A DNA stretch of 64,000 nucleotides from Zoogloea sp. (lineage in GTDB: Bacteria; Pseudomonadota; Gammaproteobacteria; Burkholderiales; Rhodocyclaceae): positions 1-64,000 of the forward strand of contig NZ_JAOAUU010000174.1 in the NCBI RefSeq assembly GCF_030157465.1, given 5' to 3'. A program made the position numbers and the translations under genes. Numbering within the stretch: position 1 is the first letter of the stretch; every line of letters begins with the position of its first letter. This document shows, piece by piece, positions 1 through 9,051 of the stretch. The notes under the pieces were generated by a model. That model did not search any database. It saw only the letters and a list, made by a program, of their open reading frames with translations, and was not told the DNA's origin.

Positions 1-106
1 GGAAACCTGCGCTTACAGACACGCGCAGACGCCACCCGCGAGAGGCTCTAAGATGACAGCGTGCGCTGCCCGTCGGGCGGCCGACCAGACCTGCCGGGAG
101 CATGTC

Positions 107-1087
107 ATGCCCCTTCGCCCTACCCTTCTCCGCCTCAAGGCCGCCGCAGTCCTCACGATCGCGGGCGCGGCAGCCCTGATCCTGCCTGCGGCCGCAGAGG
201 CCCAGCAGATCTACATCAACACGCCCGTCCAGATGTACGCCGGCCCCGATCTCGATTACCCGATCGTCGCCACGCTCCATCCGGGCCTGGGCGTCGAGGT
301 TGCAGGCTGCCTGCCAAACTACGACTGGTGCGATGTGATTCTCTACGACGGTCTGCGCGGCTGGGTTTTCGGCCGCAGCCTGTCCTATCCCTGGCGGGGC
401 GACGCGCTGCCGGTGCCGCAATACGGCTCGGTCATCGGCATTCCGCTGATCTCCTTCGTCATCGGGGACTACTGGGGCAACCACTACCGCAACCAGCCCT
501 GGTACGACGATCACCGCTGGCGTCGCCCACCGCCCCCTCAGCCAAGGGTCATGCCGGCACCGCCGCCGCAGTGGGGCGGCTGGCAGCAACCCTACCCGCA
601 CCGTGATGGCCGTGAACGTGCCTTCCCCCCGGATCAGGGCCGCCCCTTCACGCCGGATCGTGATCGCCCGTTTCCGCCGCGGCAGGACCGCGTGGCGCCG
701 CCGCAGGGCCAGTCACCCCAGCAGCCCTATCCACCACCGCCCCGCCAGGAGCGCGAGCCGAACCGCGGTGGAGGCGGCATCAATGTCGCGCCGGCACCAG
801 CGCCAGCGCCTGCCCCGTCCGTCGGTGGAGCCCCGCCCGCACAGCCGCGCCTGGAGAAGGATCGCTACTTCTTCCCGCATCGCACGGAAAGGGTGGACGC
901 CCCCCGTCAACAGGAAGCCGTCCAGCCCCGCCCCACTATGGCCCCACCGCCCAGCGCGGCCCCCGCCATGCCGATGCCGCCCCAGCGCATCGAGGCGCCA
1001 CGACCGCAGCGGGACATCGCCCTTCCGCCGCGCCACGACCGGGGGGAATCCGGCAACCGGCCGGACGCTCCGCGGGGCAACCCCTGA
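107..1087 (+). CDS. Secreted SH3-like domain protein with proline-rich tail
   Basis: Probably a periplasmic or cell-envelope protein of 326 residues. The start at 107 is preferred over the in-frame ATG at 53 because GGAG lies 6 bases upstream of it and it opens directly into a signal peptide (MPLRPTLLRLKAAAV, then a hydrophobic core ending in AEAQ). Residues of about 28-90 form a bacterial SH3-like domain, with INTPVQMYAGPDLDYPIV and a GLRGWVF strand. The rest, from about residue 135, is rich in Pro, Arg and Gln with an AP dipeptide run, so it is probably disordered. SH3-like domains of this type often bind peptides or the cell wall; the partner here is unknown. It stands alone and is followed by a hairpin terminator. 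Confidence 0.8.
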   Translation: MPLRPTLLRLKAAAVLTIAGAAALILPAAAEAQQIYINTPVQMYAGPDLDYPIVATLHPGLGVEVAGCLPNYDWCDVILYDGLRGWVFGRSLSYPWRGDALPVPQYGSVIGIPLISFVIGDYWGNHYRNQPWYDDHRWRRPPPPQPRVMPAPPPQWGGWQQPYPHRDGRERAFPPDQGRPFTPDRDRPFPPRQDRVAPPQGQSPQQPYPPPPRQEREPNRGGGGINVAPAPAPAPAPSVGGAPPAQPRLEKDRYFFPHRTERVDAPRQQEAVQPRPTMAPPPSAAPAMPMPPQRIEAPRPQRDIALPPRHDRGESGNRPDAPRGNP

Positions 1088-1106
1088 AAACCTGATCGCA
1101 CGGCCC

Positions 1107-1148
1107 GCTAAGAAGCCCCGCCGACCTCTGCCGGTGGGGCTTCTTAGC
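1107..1148. terminator. Bidirectional hairpin terminator between the SH3 gene and hypE
   Basis: A near-perfect inverted repeat, GCTAAGAAGCCCCGCCG pairing with CGGTGGGGCTTCTTAGC, lies between two convergent genes. The stem ends in TTCTTA or TAAGAA, which serves as a weak U-rich side in both directions. It touches the hypE stop codon. Confidence 0.75.
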
Positions 1149-2195
1149 TCAGCAGATCCGCGGCAGTTGCTCGCCGGCCAGCCAATCCACCATGCGGCGG
1201 CCGCCAAAGGCGGTTTTCATCTGCACGAAACGGTGCTCGTCGGCGATGACTTCGCCGATGCGGGCTGCGCGGGCGCCCAGCGGATGGGCCCGCAGCGCAG
1301 CGACGAGGGCATCCGCTGCGTCCGCCGGGCAGATGGCGACGAGCTTGCCCTCGTTGGCGATGTTGAGCGGATCGAGGCCAAGAAATTCACAGGCGGCGGC
1401 CACCTGCGGGTCGACGGGAATCGCCGCTTCGTCGAGAACGATGCCGACGCCGGATTGCTGGGCGATCTCGTTGAGCGTAGCCGCCAGCCCGCCGCGGGTC
1501 GGGTCGCGCAGCACGCGGGTTTGCGGCACCGCGGCGAGGGCTGCGGCAACCAGCCCGTGCAGCGCTGCGGTGTCGGAGCGGATTTCCGATTCGAAGGCCA
1601 GGTTCTCACGCCGGGCCATGATCGCCATGCCGTGATCGCCCAGCGTACCGGACACGATCACCGTGTCGCCGGGCCGCGCGTTGGCCCCCGAAAGCTCGCG
1701 CCCGGCCGGCAGCGCGCCGAGGCCGGTGGTGGTGATGAAGATTCCATCGCCCTTGCCCCTTTCGACGACCTTGGTGTCGCCGGTCACCACCGGCACGCCG
1801 GCCGCCTTGGCCGCGGCGGCCATGCTGGCAACAATGCGGGCCAGTTCGGCCAGCGGAAAACCCTCTTCGAGGATGAAGCTTGCGGCAAGATACAGCGGCC
1901 GCGCGCCCATCACGGCCACGTCGTTGATGGTGCCGTGGACGCACAGGCAGCCGATGTCGCCGCCGGGAAAGAACAGTGGCGACACCACATGGGCGTCGGT
2001 AGCCATCACCAGGCGTTCGCCAGGCGCGGGCGCCGGCAGTACCGCGCCATCGTCGCCGCGGCGCAGCCATTCGTTGTCGAAGGCTCGGCCGAACACTTCG
2101 CCGATCAGCTGAACCATCGCCCGCCCACCGCCGCCGTGGGAAAGATCAACGCTGCCGTGACGAAGGTCGAGGGGACGGATGTAGGTTTTTTTCAT
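1149..2195 (-). CDS. hypE: HypE, hydrogenase maturation carbamoyl dehydratase
   Basis: HypE dehydrates the carbamoyl group that HypF places on its C-terminal cysteine, giving the thiocyanate used for the CN ligands of [NiFe] hydrogenase. The 348-residue protein has the AIR-synthase-like fold signs: LSHGGGG near the N-terminus, GCLCVHGTINDVAVMGA and VVTGDTKVVERGKGDGIF. It ends exactly in PRIC, so the acceptor cysteine is the last residue, as the family requires. It is the last gene of the hyp operon, 39 bases after hypD, and is closed by the hairpin at 1107-1148. Confidence 0.96.
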   Translation of the reverse strand: MKKTYIRPLDLRHGSVDLSHGGGGRAMVQLIGEVFGRAFDNEWLRRGDDGAVLPAPAPGERLVMATDAHVVSPLFFPGGDIGCLCVHGTINDVAVMGARPLYLAASFILEEGFPLAELARIVASMAAAAKAAGVPVVTGDTKVVERGKGDGIFITTTGLGALPAGRELSGANARPGDTVIVSGTLGDHGMAIMARRENLAFESEIRSDTAALHGLVAAALAAVPQTRVLRDPTRGGLAATLNEIAQQSGVGIVLDEAAIPVDPQVAAACEFLGLDPLNIANEGKLVAICPADAADALVAALRAHPLGARAARIGEVIADEHRFVQMKTAFGGRRMVDWLAGEQLPRIC

Positions 2196-2234
2196 GTCAC
2201 AGGTGTGGTCTCGGTCGGCAAGCCGTTTCCCATG

Positions 2235-3374
2235 TCACGCCGCCGTGACGGGAATGTCACGAAAACGCCCATAAGTGTAATGGGCCGCGCAGGCGCCTTC
2301 GGACGACACCATGCACGAACCCATCGGCGTTTCGGGGGTGCACACCGTGCCGAAGAGCTTGCAGTCGAGGGGCACCTTGACGCCGCGCAGGATGGCGCCG
2401 CAATCGCAGGATTTATGGTCGGGCACCGGCCGATAGCGGAGCCCGAAGCGGGCCTCGGCATCGAAGTCAGCAAAACGCTCGCGGATCTTCAGCGCTGAAT
2501 TGGGCAGCACGCCAAGGCCGCGCCATTCAAACTCGCTGCGCAACTCGAGCACCTCGGCCATCAGCGCCTGGGCCTTGAGATTGCCCTCCTCGGTGACGGC
2601 TCGGGTGAATTCGTTTTCGACCTCGGCCCGGCCTTCATTCACCTGACGCACCAGCATGCGGATGGCCTGCATCACGTCGAGGGGCTCGAAGCCGGCGATC
2701 ACCACCGGCTTGCGGTATTCAGCGGCAAAACCGGCGTAAGGGCGGGTGCCGATCACCGTGCTGACATGGGCCGGACCGATGAAGCCATCCAGGGGCACGA
2801 TGCCGAGATCACGCACTTCCGGCGAATCCAGGATTGCGGTGATGGCCGGCGGCGTGAGCACGTGGCAGCACAACACGCTGAAATTCTTCAGGCCGAGCTT
2901 CGCCGCCTGGCGGATCACCAGCGCGGTGGGCGGCGTCGTGGTTTCAAAGCCGATGGCGAAGAACACTACCTGCCGCTCCGGCTCCCGTTGCGCCAGCGCC
3001 AGTGCGTCGGCGGCCGAGTAGATCATGCGGATGTCGGCGCCCCGGGCCCGGGCGCGCAGCATCGACAGGCCCTCCGAGGCCGGCACGCGCAGGGTGTCGC
3101 CATAGCTGCAAACAGTGACGCCCTCGTCCAGGGCCAGCTGGATCGCCTGGTCGATGCGGCCGATGGGCAGCACGCAGACCGGGCAGCCGGGGCCGTGGAT
3201 CATGCGCACCGCGGGCGGCAGCAGGTCGGTGACGCCGTAGCGGGAGATGGCGTGGGTGTGGCCACCGCAGAACTCCATGAAGGCGTAGCGCCGGCCGGGC
3301 TCGACTTCGCGGGCGATGGCGGCGGCAAGTCCGCGGGCGATCTCGCCATCGCGAAAATCATCCACGTATTTCAT
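2235..3374 (-). CDS. hypD: HypD, Fe-S scaffold for Fe(CN)2CO assembly
   Basis: HypD, with HypC, is the scaffold on which the Fe(CN)2CO unit of [NiFe] hydrogenase is built, and it carries a [4Fe-4S] cluster. The 379-residue product shows the family signatures MEFCGGHTH (about residues 33-41), HGPGCPVCV and [14 protein letters not shown], and a cysteine-rich C-terminal third ([30 protein letters not shown]) expected to hold the cluster. The start overlaps the hypC stop by 4 bases, so translation of the two is probably coupled. Confidence 0.97.
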   Translation of the reverse strand: MKYVDDFRDGEIARGLAAAIAREVEPGRRYAFMEFCGGHTHAISRYGVTDLLPPAVRMIHGPGCPVCVLPIGRIDQAIQLALDEGVTVCSYGDTLRVPASEGLSMLRARARGADIRMIYSAADALALAQREPERQVVFFAIGFETTTPPTALVIRQAAKLGLKNFSVLCCHVLTPPAITAILDSPEVRDLGIVPLDGFIGPAHVSTVIGTRPYAGFAAEYRKPVVIAGFEPLDVMQAIRMLVRQVNEGRAEVENEFTRAVTEEGNLKAQALMAEVLELRSEFEWRGLGVLPNSALKIRERFADFDAEARFGLRYRPVPDHKSCDCGAILRGVKVPLDCKLFGTVCTPETPMGSCMVSSEGACAAHYTYGRFRDIPVTAA

Positions 3375-3607
3375 CCGGCCACCCCGGCCGTATCGATGCC
3401 GGCTTCACGCATCAGCGCAAGGGTCTGCTCCGCTTCTTCCGGGTCGAGCCGGGTGAGCGCGTAGCCGACGTGGACGATCACGTAATCGCCCACGGTCAGG
3501 TCGTCGACCAGTTCGACGGAGATTGTTTTTCTCACCCCCCCCAGTTCGACCACGGCCTGGCCGTCAGGGAGAAGTGCGATGACACGGGTCGGGATGGCGA
3601 GGCACAT
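3371..3607 (-). CDS. hypC: HypC/HybG-type hydrogenase maturation chaperone
   Basis: A small 78-residue chaperone that partners HypD during Fe(CN)2CO assembly and passes the iron unit to the hydrogenase large-subunit precursor. The start at 3607 gives the invariant MCLAIP N-terminus with the essential cysteine at position 2. An in-frame upstream extension to 3679 would bury that motif and is rejected. [25 protein letters not shown] is the family core, split here only for reference, and a helix ending [10 protein letters not shown] follows. The stop overlaps the hypD start by 4 bases, and an HhH gene precedes it by 23 bases. Confidence 0.96.
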   Translation of the reverse strand: MCLAIPTRVIALLPDGQAVVELGGVRKTISVELVDDLTVGDYVIVHVGYALTRLDPEEAEQTLALMREAGIDTAGVAG

Positions 3608-3630
3608 GAGGGGCTCCTTCTGTCCTTCTG

Positions 3631-3933
3631 CTATTTCTGGCCGAGGCGCGCCTTGCGTTCGGCGGTATAGGCCCACCATGGCCGGGCCGGCTCACCGGCC
3701 ATGAAGCGGGTGGCGGCGATGAAGGTGTCGAGCATGCACGGATCGACGCGCATGCCGGTAGCAGCGTTAAGCTCGGCGTAGAGCGCGTAGGGGTCGCGCC
3801 CGCAAAGCGCCGCCGGCGCGGTGATGCCGATACCGCGCAAGTCGTTGGCGACGGCCTTGCCGATGTTGGGAATATCCTCCAGCCGGCGCACGGTGGCGGC
3901 CGTGTGCAGCGATTTCTTGCCAGCCCGCGTCAC
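3631..3933 (-). CDS. Helix-hairpin-helix protein (Cdd1/TfoX C-terminal-like) in the hyp operon
   Basis: A 100-residue protein starting at GTG 3933, which overlaps the hypF stop by 4 bases (GTGA). The HhH core is [20 protein letters not shown], followed by [14 protein letters not shown] and a C-terminal part [17 protein letters not shown]. This matches the small family often named after the Cdd1 pathogenicity locus or mitomycin resistance, whose biochemical role is unsettled; HhH motifs usually bind DNA non-specifically or mediate protein contact. Its place between hypF and hypC, with tight spacing on both sides, means it is co-expressed with the maturation genes. Whether it has a role in maturation is not known. 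Confidence 0.8.
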   Translation of the reverse strand: MTRAGKKSLHTAATVRRLEDIPNIGKAVANDLRGIGITAPAALCGRDPYALYAELNAATGMRVDPCMLDTFIAATRFMAGEPARPWWAYTAERKARLGQK

Positions 3934-6308
3934 AACAGCCCCCTTCGCAGTTCGGCCCGGGCAACCCAGGCCTGTCCGAGGGCGATGCCGCCGTCGCCCG
4001 GCGGAACGTGCTGGGCTTCGAAAACCGCCAGGCCACGCGCAGACAGCCTGGAACGCAGGCCGACGGCAAGCAGCCGGTTGTGCAGGCAACCGCCGGACAG
4101 GGCCACGCGGCGGATGCCGGTGGCCTGCGCGGCGTCGGCAACCCAGCGGACCAGCCCCTCGATCAGCGTGGCATGGAAGTGGGCGGCACCACGAGCGGCG
4201 TCCTGCTCGTCGACCAGCTGCATCAGGAGCGGGTAGAAGTTGAGCACCGCCATGCCGTCCGTCCGCGGCGCATCGATGTAGTAGCCGCCGGACAGCGGCA
4301 GGCTGTCGCCGAAGCGACGGGCCAGGGTTTCGAGGCGCATCGCGGCCTGGCCTTCGAAGCTCATCGCGTCGCAAACGCCAAGCAGGCCGGCGGCGGCATC
4401 GAACCAGCGGCCGAGGCCGGTACTGGGCGGGCAGCGGGTGCCGCGCACGAGCATCGATAAAACCTGCTCGACACCGGGCCGGTCGGCAAAGCGGAGGAGC
4501 GCTTCCTCGCCACGGCCCAGCGCGTGGAGCACGCCGCAGGCCATGCGCCAGGGCTCGCGGGCGGCGCGGTCGCCGCCGGGCAGCGGCAGCGGGCTGAGGT
4601 GGCCGAGACGGCGGAACTCGGCGCCATCCACGTACAGCAGTTCGCCCCCCCAGGGCAGGCCGTCGGTGCCGAGCCCGACCCCGTCCGCAGCCAGGCCGAT
4701 CACCGGGCCGTCGAGGCGATGCTCGGCGCACACCGCGGCGATGTGGGCGTGGTGGTGCTGGACGGCGACGGACGGCAGGTCGAAGGCGTCGGCCATCTCC
4801 AGCGCGGCGCGGGTCGAGTAATAGTCGGGGTGGGCGTCGTGGGCGACGGCCGCCGGACGCACCGACAGGATGCTCTGCAGGTGGGCGGCGGCTTCATCCA
4901 GCGCCGTGCAGGCCGCCGGGTTGTCGAGGCCCCCGATGTGCTGGGACAAGAAGGCTTCGCTGCCACGGGCCAGGCACAGGGTGGCCTTGAAATGGGCACC
5001 AAAGGCCAGCACCGCCGGGCCGTCGTCATCCAGCGGCATCGCCAGCGGCGTAAAGCCGCGGGCCCGACGCAAAAACTGCACGCCGGCGCCAGTGGCCTCG
5101 CCGGCCGCGGCGGGAAGGTCGGGGCGCAGGCGCAGCACCGAGTCGTCACAGCGCACGACGATGTCGCGGTTGTGCATCAGCAGCACGTCGGCAATTTCGG
5201 AAAGGCGCTCGAGGGCTTCGTCGTTGCGCTGCACCAGCGGCTCACCATTGGGGTTGGCGCTGGTCATCACGAGCGCCAGCGGCTGCGCCTGGGCAAGCCA
5301 TTCGGTGCCCGCCGGACGCCCCGCGGCCTCGTGAAAGAGCAGGTAATGGATCGGCGTGTAGGGGAGCATGACGCCGACTTCGTCGAGGTCGGGGGCAATG
5401 CCGGGAAAGGCCGTATCGAAGCCCTCCAGCTTGTCGAGCAGCACGATGGGCCGCTCGGCGCTCTCGAGCGCGGCGGCTTCGGGCGCCGACAGCCGGGCCC
5501 GGCCGGCCACGCTGGCGCTGTTGGCAAGCATCAGTGCGAGGGGCTGGTGCGGGCGTCCCTTGCGCTGGCGCAGGCGGGCCACCGCCTCGGGATTGGCGGC
5601 ATCGCAGGCGAGGTGAAAGCCCCCCAGGCCCTTGATTGCGACAATCTCGCCAAGCTGCAGGCGGCGCAGGGTTTCGGCCAGCGGGTCGCGGGCAATGGCC
5701 GGCACGCCGTGGGCCTCGAAGAGGCTCAGTTGCGGGCCGCACACCGGACAGGCGTTGGGTTCGGCATGGAAGCGGCGGTCGCCCGGGTGGGCGTATTCGG
5801 CAGCGCAACCGGGGCACAACACAAAGCTGGCCATGCTGGTGCGCGCCCGGTCGTAGGGCAGGCTGCGCGTGATGGTGTAGCGCGGGCCGCAATGGGTGCA
5901 GTTGATGAAGGGGTAGCGCCAGCGCCGGTCGTCACTATCGAAAAGTTCGGCAAGGCAGGCGTGGCAAACCCCCACGTCGGGGCCGATGGCGGTGGCAACC
6001 GCACCTTCGGCGCTCGGCAGGATCACGAAATCCCGGCGCGCGTGGTCGGGCGGAATCACCTCGGGCTCGATGGAGTCCACCCGCGCCAGCGGTGGCGCCT
6101 CGCTGGCGAGGCACTGCGTAAAGGCATCCACCAGCGGCTCGCTGCCTTCAATCTCGATCTCCACCCCACCGCCATCGTTGCGCACCCAGCCGACAAGGCC
6201 GAGCGAGTTGGCAAAACGATACACAAAGGGCCGGAAGCCCACTCCCTGGACAACGCCACGCACGCGCAGGCGGCGGGCAACACGGGTCGGATCAACAACA
6301 ATCAGCAT
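3930..6308 (-). CDS. hypF: HypF carbamoyltransferase for hydrogenase maturation
   Basis: HypF makes carbamoyl-adenylate from carbamoyl phosphate and ATP and transfers the carbamoyl group to the C-terminal cysteine of HypE. The 792-residue protein has all modules in order: an acylphosphatase domain (GVVQGVGFRPFVYRFA, then GWVRNDGGGVEIEIEG), two zinc-finger pairs (CHACLAEL with CTHCG; CPGCAAEY with CPVCG), a YrdC-like domain (GEIVAIKGLGGFHLACDA), and a Kae1-like domain with HHHAHIAAVCAEH and the C-terminal ALSGGCLHN. The start at 6308 (MLIVVDPTRV) sits 7 bases after the hypB stop; a longer in-frame start at 6428 would overlap hypB and is rejected. Confidence 0.97.
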   Translation of the reverse strand: MLIVVDPTRVARRLRVRGVVQGVGFRPFVYRFANSLGLVGWVRNDGGGVEIEIEGSEPLVDAFTQCLASEAPPLARVDSIEPEVIPPDHARRDFVILPSAEGAVATAIGPDVGVCHACLAELFDSDDRRWRYPFINCTHCGPRYTITRSLPYDRARTSMASFVLCPGCAAEYAHPGDRRFHAEPNACPVCGPQLSLFEAHGVPAIARDPLAETLRRLQLGEIVAIKGLGGFHLACDAANPEAVARLRQRKGRPHQPLALMLANSASVAGRARLSAPEAAALESAERPIVLLDKLEGFDTAFPGIAPDLDEVGVMLPYTPIHYLLFHEAAGRPAGTEWLAQAQPLALVMTSANPNGEPLVQRNDEALERLSEIADVLLMHNRDIVVRCDDSVLRLRPDLPAAAGEATGAGVQFLRRARGFTPLAMPLDDDGPAVLAFGAHFKATLCLARGSEAFLSQHIGGLDNPAACTALDEAAAHLQSILSVRPAAVAHDAHPDYYSTRAALEMADAFDLPSVAVQHHHAHIAAVCAEHRLDGPVIGLAADGVGLGTDGLPWGGELLYVDGAEFRRLGHLSPLPLPGGDRAAREPWRMACGVLHALGRGEEALLRFADRPGVEQVLSMLVRGTRCPPSTGLGRWFDAAAGLLGVCDAMSFEGQAAMRLETLARRFGDSLPLSGGYYIDAPRTDGMAVLNFYPLLMQLVDEQDAARGAAHFHATLIEGLVRWVADAAQATGIRRVALSGGCLHNRLLAVGLRSRLSARGLAVFEAQHVPPGDGGIALGQAWVARAELRRGLL

Positions 6309-6315
6309 GGGTGGC

Positions 6316-7287
6316 TCAGGCTTTCGCGGCACGTGCGGCATCCAGCGCCGCTTCAAGGGCTTTGACGCGGGCGCGCAAGGTGGCGACCGTCTCGTCACGG
6401 GCGACGCGCAGAGCGGCAAGGCGGGCATCGATCCAGCCCAGCCAGGCGTCGAAGCCCGCGCCGGTGGTGGCGGAAACCTGGATCACCTGCAGCCGCGGAT
6501 TGACCCGCAGCGCAAATTCAATGGTCTTGTCCAGGTCGAAACTCAGGTAGGGCAGCAGGTCGATCTTGTTGATCAGCATCAGGCTCGCGGCAGCAAACAT
6601 GTCGGGGTATTTGAGGGGCTTGTCCTCGCCTTCGGTAACCGACAGCACAACCACCTTGGCGGCTTCGCCCAGGTCGAAGGCGGCCGGGCAGACGAGGTTG
6701 CCAACGTTTTCAATGAGCAACAGGCTGTTCTCTGGCGGCACCATTTTTTCCAGGGCATGGCCAACCATCCGGGCGTCGAGGTGGCAGCCCTTGCCGGTGT
6801 TGATCTGCAGCGCCGGCGCACCGGTCGCGCGGATGCGCTCGGCGTCGAAGCTGGTTTGCTGGTCGCCCTCGATAACCCCCACCGGCACGCGGGCCTGCAG
6901 GGCTTCGATGGTGCGCACCAGCAGGCTGGTCTTGCCGGAGCCGGGGCTGGAGACCAGGTTCAGCGCGAGAATTCCGCGATCCTGCAGCCAGCCCCGGTTG
7001 CCCGCGGCGTAGCCGTCATTCTTGGCGAGGATGTCCTGCTCGATCTTCACCATCCGGGCCTGGCTCATGCCCGGCACGTCGGCGCCGGCCGGGCCCTGCC
7101 CATAATGCAGGCTCTCTTCGGCCGGGGCGTGACCGTGGCTGTGCCAGGTGCCATCGGCATGGCGATGAACGTGGCCGTGCGCGCCGACCGGCACCCATTT
7201 GTGGCCCTGCGCGTGCTCATCAGGCTTATCCAGAGCCAGGCCCTCGATGCGGGTTTCTCCGGTTCCGCAACCGCACACATTGCACAT
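6316..7287 (-). CDS. hypB: HypB, GTPase for nickel insertion
   Basis: HypB is a SIMIBI-class GTPase that delivers nickel with HypA to the hydrogenase large subunit. The 323-residue protein begins [10 protein letters not shown], the high-affinity nickel site CxxCGC seen in many HypB proteins. A modest His-rich stretch follows at about residues 38-56 ([17 protein letters not shown]), which could store nickel. The G domain has the P-loop [11 protein letters not shown], a metal-binding GKGCHLDA and [13 protein letters not shown], and the base-recognition NKIDLLPY. The C-terminal helix is Ala/Arg-rich. It follows hypA by 12 bases. Confidence 0.97.
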   Translation of the reverse strand: MCNVCGCGTGETRIEGLALDKPDEHAQGHKWVPVGAHGHVHRHADGTWHSHGHAPAEESLHYGQGPAGADVPGMSQARMVKIEQDILAKNDGYAAGNRGWLQDRGILALNLVSSPGSGKTSLLVRTIEALQARVPVGVIEGDQQTSFDAERIRATGAPALQINTGKGCHLDARMVGHALEKMVPPENSLLLIENVGNLVCPAAFDLGEAAKVVVLSVTEGEDKPLKYPDMFAAASLMLINKIDLLPYLSFDLDKTIEFALRVNPRLQVIQVSATTGAGFDAWLGWIDARLAALRVARDETVATLRARVKALEAALDAARAAKA

Positions 7288-7299
7288 CTCACACCACCT

Positions 7300-7641
7300 T
7301 CATTCTATTTCCAGCTCCTTGACCCGCATTTCGGTGCCACCGGTGGTCTGCACCTGGTAGCCGCCGCAGCGCGGGCACGGATCATACAAGGTGTTGATTG
7401 CCACCGTCGCCGCGCAGGCAGGGCACCAGCCACAGCCGGGCACGGCCTCGATCTGCAGCCGGGCGCCTTCGGCGACACCGCCCTGCATCACCAGCTCGAA
7501 GCAAAAACCGAGCGCTTCTGGCTCGACAGACGCAAGCTGGCCGATTTCCAGCACCACGGTTCTCACCTTGCGAAAACCCTGGGCGCGGCCTGCATCCTCG
7601 ACGATCTGACGGATTCCTTCCGCCAGTGACATTTCATGCAT
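7300..7641 (-). CDS. hypA: HypA, nickel metallochaperone
   Basis: HypA binds nickel through its N-terminal Met-His and a structural zinc, and works with HypB in nickel insertion. The 113-residue product starts MHEMSLAEGIRQIVEDA, with the His at position 2. Its zinc loop is CGWCPAC and, further on, CPRCGG, giving two CxxC pairs. It is the first gene of the minus-strand hyp operon (hypA-hypB-hypF-HhH-hypC-hypD-hypE), so the operon promoter should lie in 7642-7985. Confidence 0.96.
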   Translation of the reverse strand: MHEMSLAEGIRQIVEDAGRAQGFRKVRTVVLEIGQLASVEPEALGFCFELVMQGGVAEGARLQIEAVPGCGWCPACAATVAINTLYDPCPRCGGYQVQTTGGTEMRVKELEIE

Positions 7642-7985
7642 TCAATGATCTCCACCCGACACCACGCGCCCTGGATCCGCGCCGGCGGGTCTTTCACGAT
7701 ACCCTCTTCCATGGCCGAATTGCGAACCTGCGACCTGCACGACCCGACTCGGCGCGCCCGTTTCACCCGCCCTCGCTCCCCTCACCGCAAGCCGCAATGA
7801 TCGCCAGGCGCGCCATGAAGACATTGACATGTTTCGCAATCCCATCCGGAGGCCGGCAGACGTAGCGGAAATTACTGTTTTTGACCGGATAATTCACGAT
7901 CGGGCGACAAAAAATATGACTTTTCCCGCAGCCCCGGATATGTTCCCGATTCGTTCCAGGCCGCTCTGATTGAATCTTCCTGCCC
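7642..7985. other. Divergent intergenic region upstream of hypA and the repeat protein
   Basis: This 344-base gap separates hypA (minus) from the gene at 7986 (plus) and must hold promoters for both. An AT-rich patch lies at about 7867-7924. An inverted ATTG-N10-CAAT at 7823-7840 could be a regulator site but is weak. I see no convincing sigma70 or -24/-12 box and no credible gene; an open frame from 7645 has no family features. Confidence 0.4.
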
Positions 7986-9020
7986 ATGAAAAACCTGCTG
8001 CCGGCGCTTGCCACCCTCGCCCTCCTTGCTGCACCGACTCACGCCCTGAGCGCCCCGGAAACTCCGCCGCCGCAGGCCGCCGCGGTTGATACAGCGCTGC
8101 CCGCCCCCCCCAAGGTCACCCGCTGGGAAGACACCGGCATGAAGCCGGCAGAGGCGCGGGAATGGCAGGACTACAAGTTCGCGCCCCAGGAAGCCATGAA
8201 CTGGCAGCAGGCAGGCTTCTTACCCCTGGTCGCACGCAGCTGGTCGGACAAGGGCTTCGACGCCGATGAGGCCCGGGTCTGGCGTGACTCGGCCCGGAGC
8301 AGCCGGACCATGATGGCCGACCTGGACCACTCCGACCCCGCCGCCTGGAAACGGGAAGGTTTCTCGCCGCAGGATCGGCTCGCCTGGTGGGATGCCGGTT
8401 TCGTCTTCGATGACGCAGTCCTTCTGGCCCGCGCCGGCATGACGCCCGTCCAGGCAGCCTGGCACGGCCAGGAAAAGCTGAAGGAACTGCGCGGCGATCA
8501 ACCGGGGGCAGGCAAACCGCAAAACGGCGCCGGAGCATCCCCGGAGGCACCGGCGGCCCTCAGTGCGGCCGGCGCGTGGGCGATTCTTGGCCCCTTCCTG
8601 AAATTCGGCCTGCTGGCCATGCTGGCCATCATGGCCGGCGGCCTGGCGTTTTTCTTTTACCGGCGCGCCCAAACCAATCGCAAGCTGGCCAAACTCAAGC
8701 CCGACGCGCCCGACAGCGAGGCGCCCCCGGTAAAGCGCAAGTCGCAATACCCCGAAAAACGCAAGCCGGCCCGCGAAGTCCGGCTCATAAAGGGCTCCAA
8801 GCCCCGCTGCGTGCACTGCAAGAGCGAGAACGTGCGGCCGTCACAGATGCACCCGCACAAGTTCGCCGGAATCAACTTCACCGACTATTTTCGCTGCAGG
8901 GCGTGCGGCCGGCATTTCGCCATCGTCAGCTACACGCCGATCGTGCTCACCGGCGGCGGCCTTGCACTGGCGCTGATCCTCGTCCTCGCCTCCTTCATCT
9001 ACCTGTTCTCCGTCGGCTGA
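7986..9020 (+). CDS. Membrane protein with 13-residue tryptophan repeats and a zinc ribbon
   Basis: A 344-residue protein of unknown function. A signal peptide (MKNLLPALATLALLAAPTHA) leads into a region, about residues 45-165, built from units of 13 residues that begin with Trp: WEDTGMKPAEARE, WQDYKFAPQEAMN, WQQAGFLPLVARS, WSDKGFDADEARV, then after a break WKREGFSPQDRLA and WWDAGFVFDDAVL. A transmembrane helix follows at about 197-222, then a basic linker, then a zinc ribbon (CVHCKSEN and CRACGRHF) at about 276-315, and a last transmembrane helix to the C-terminus. The ribbon should lie in the cytoplasm if the repeats are periplasmic. It stands alone on the plus strand. Confidence 0.75.
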   Translation: MKNLLPALATLALLAAPTHALSAPETPPPQAAAVDTALPAPPKVTRWEDTGMKPAEAREWQDYKFAPQEAMNWQQAGFLPLVARSWSDKGFDADEARVWRDSARSSRTMMADLDHSDPAAWKREGFSPQDRLAWWDAGFVFDDAVLLARAGMTPVQAAWHGQEKLKELRGDQPGAGKPQNGAGASPEAPAALSAAGAWAILGPFLKFGLLAMLAIMAGGLAFFFYRRAQTNRKLAKLKPDAPDSEAPPVKRKSQYPEKRKPAREVRLIKGSKPRCVHCKSENVRPSQMHPHKFAGINFTDYFRCRACGRHFAIVSYTPIVLTGGGLALALILVLASFIYLFSVG

Positions 9021-9051
9021 GCGCCACACCCCCAGCCCGCACAAAGCCCGC

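Noticed and set aside
603-2498. Long open frame on the plus strand (631 codons) across the end of the SH3 gene and all of hypE
   Set aside because: It is antisense to hypE, has no domain features, and arises from high-GC codon bias.
4524-6365. 613-codon open frame on the plus strand
   Set aside because: Antisense to hypF, which is certain from its motifs; no ribosome site or family.
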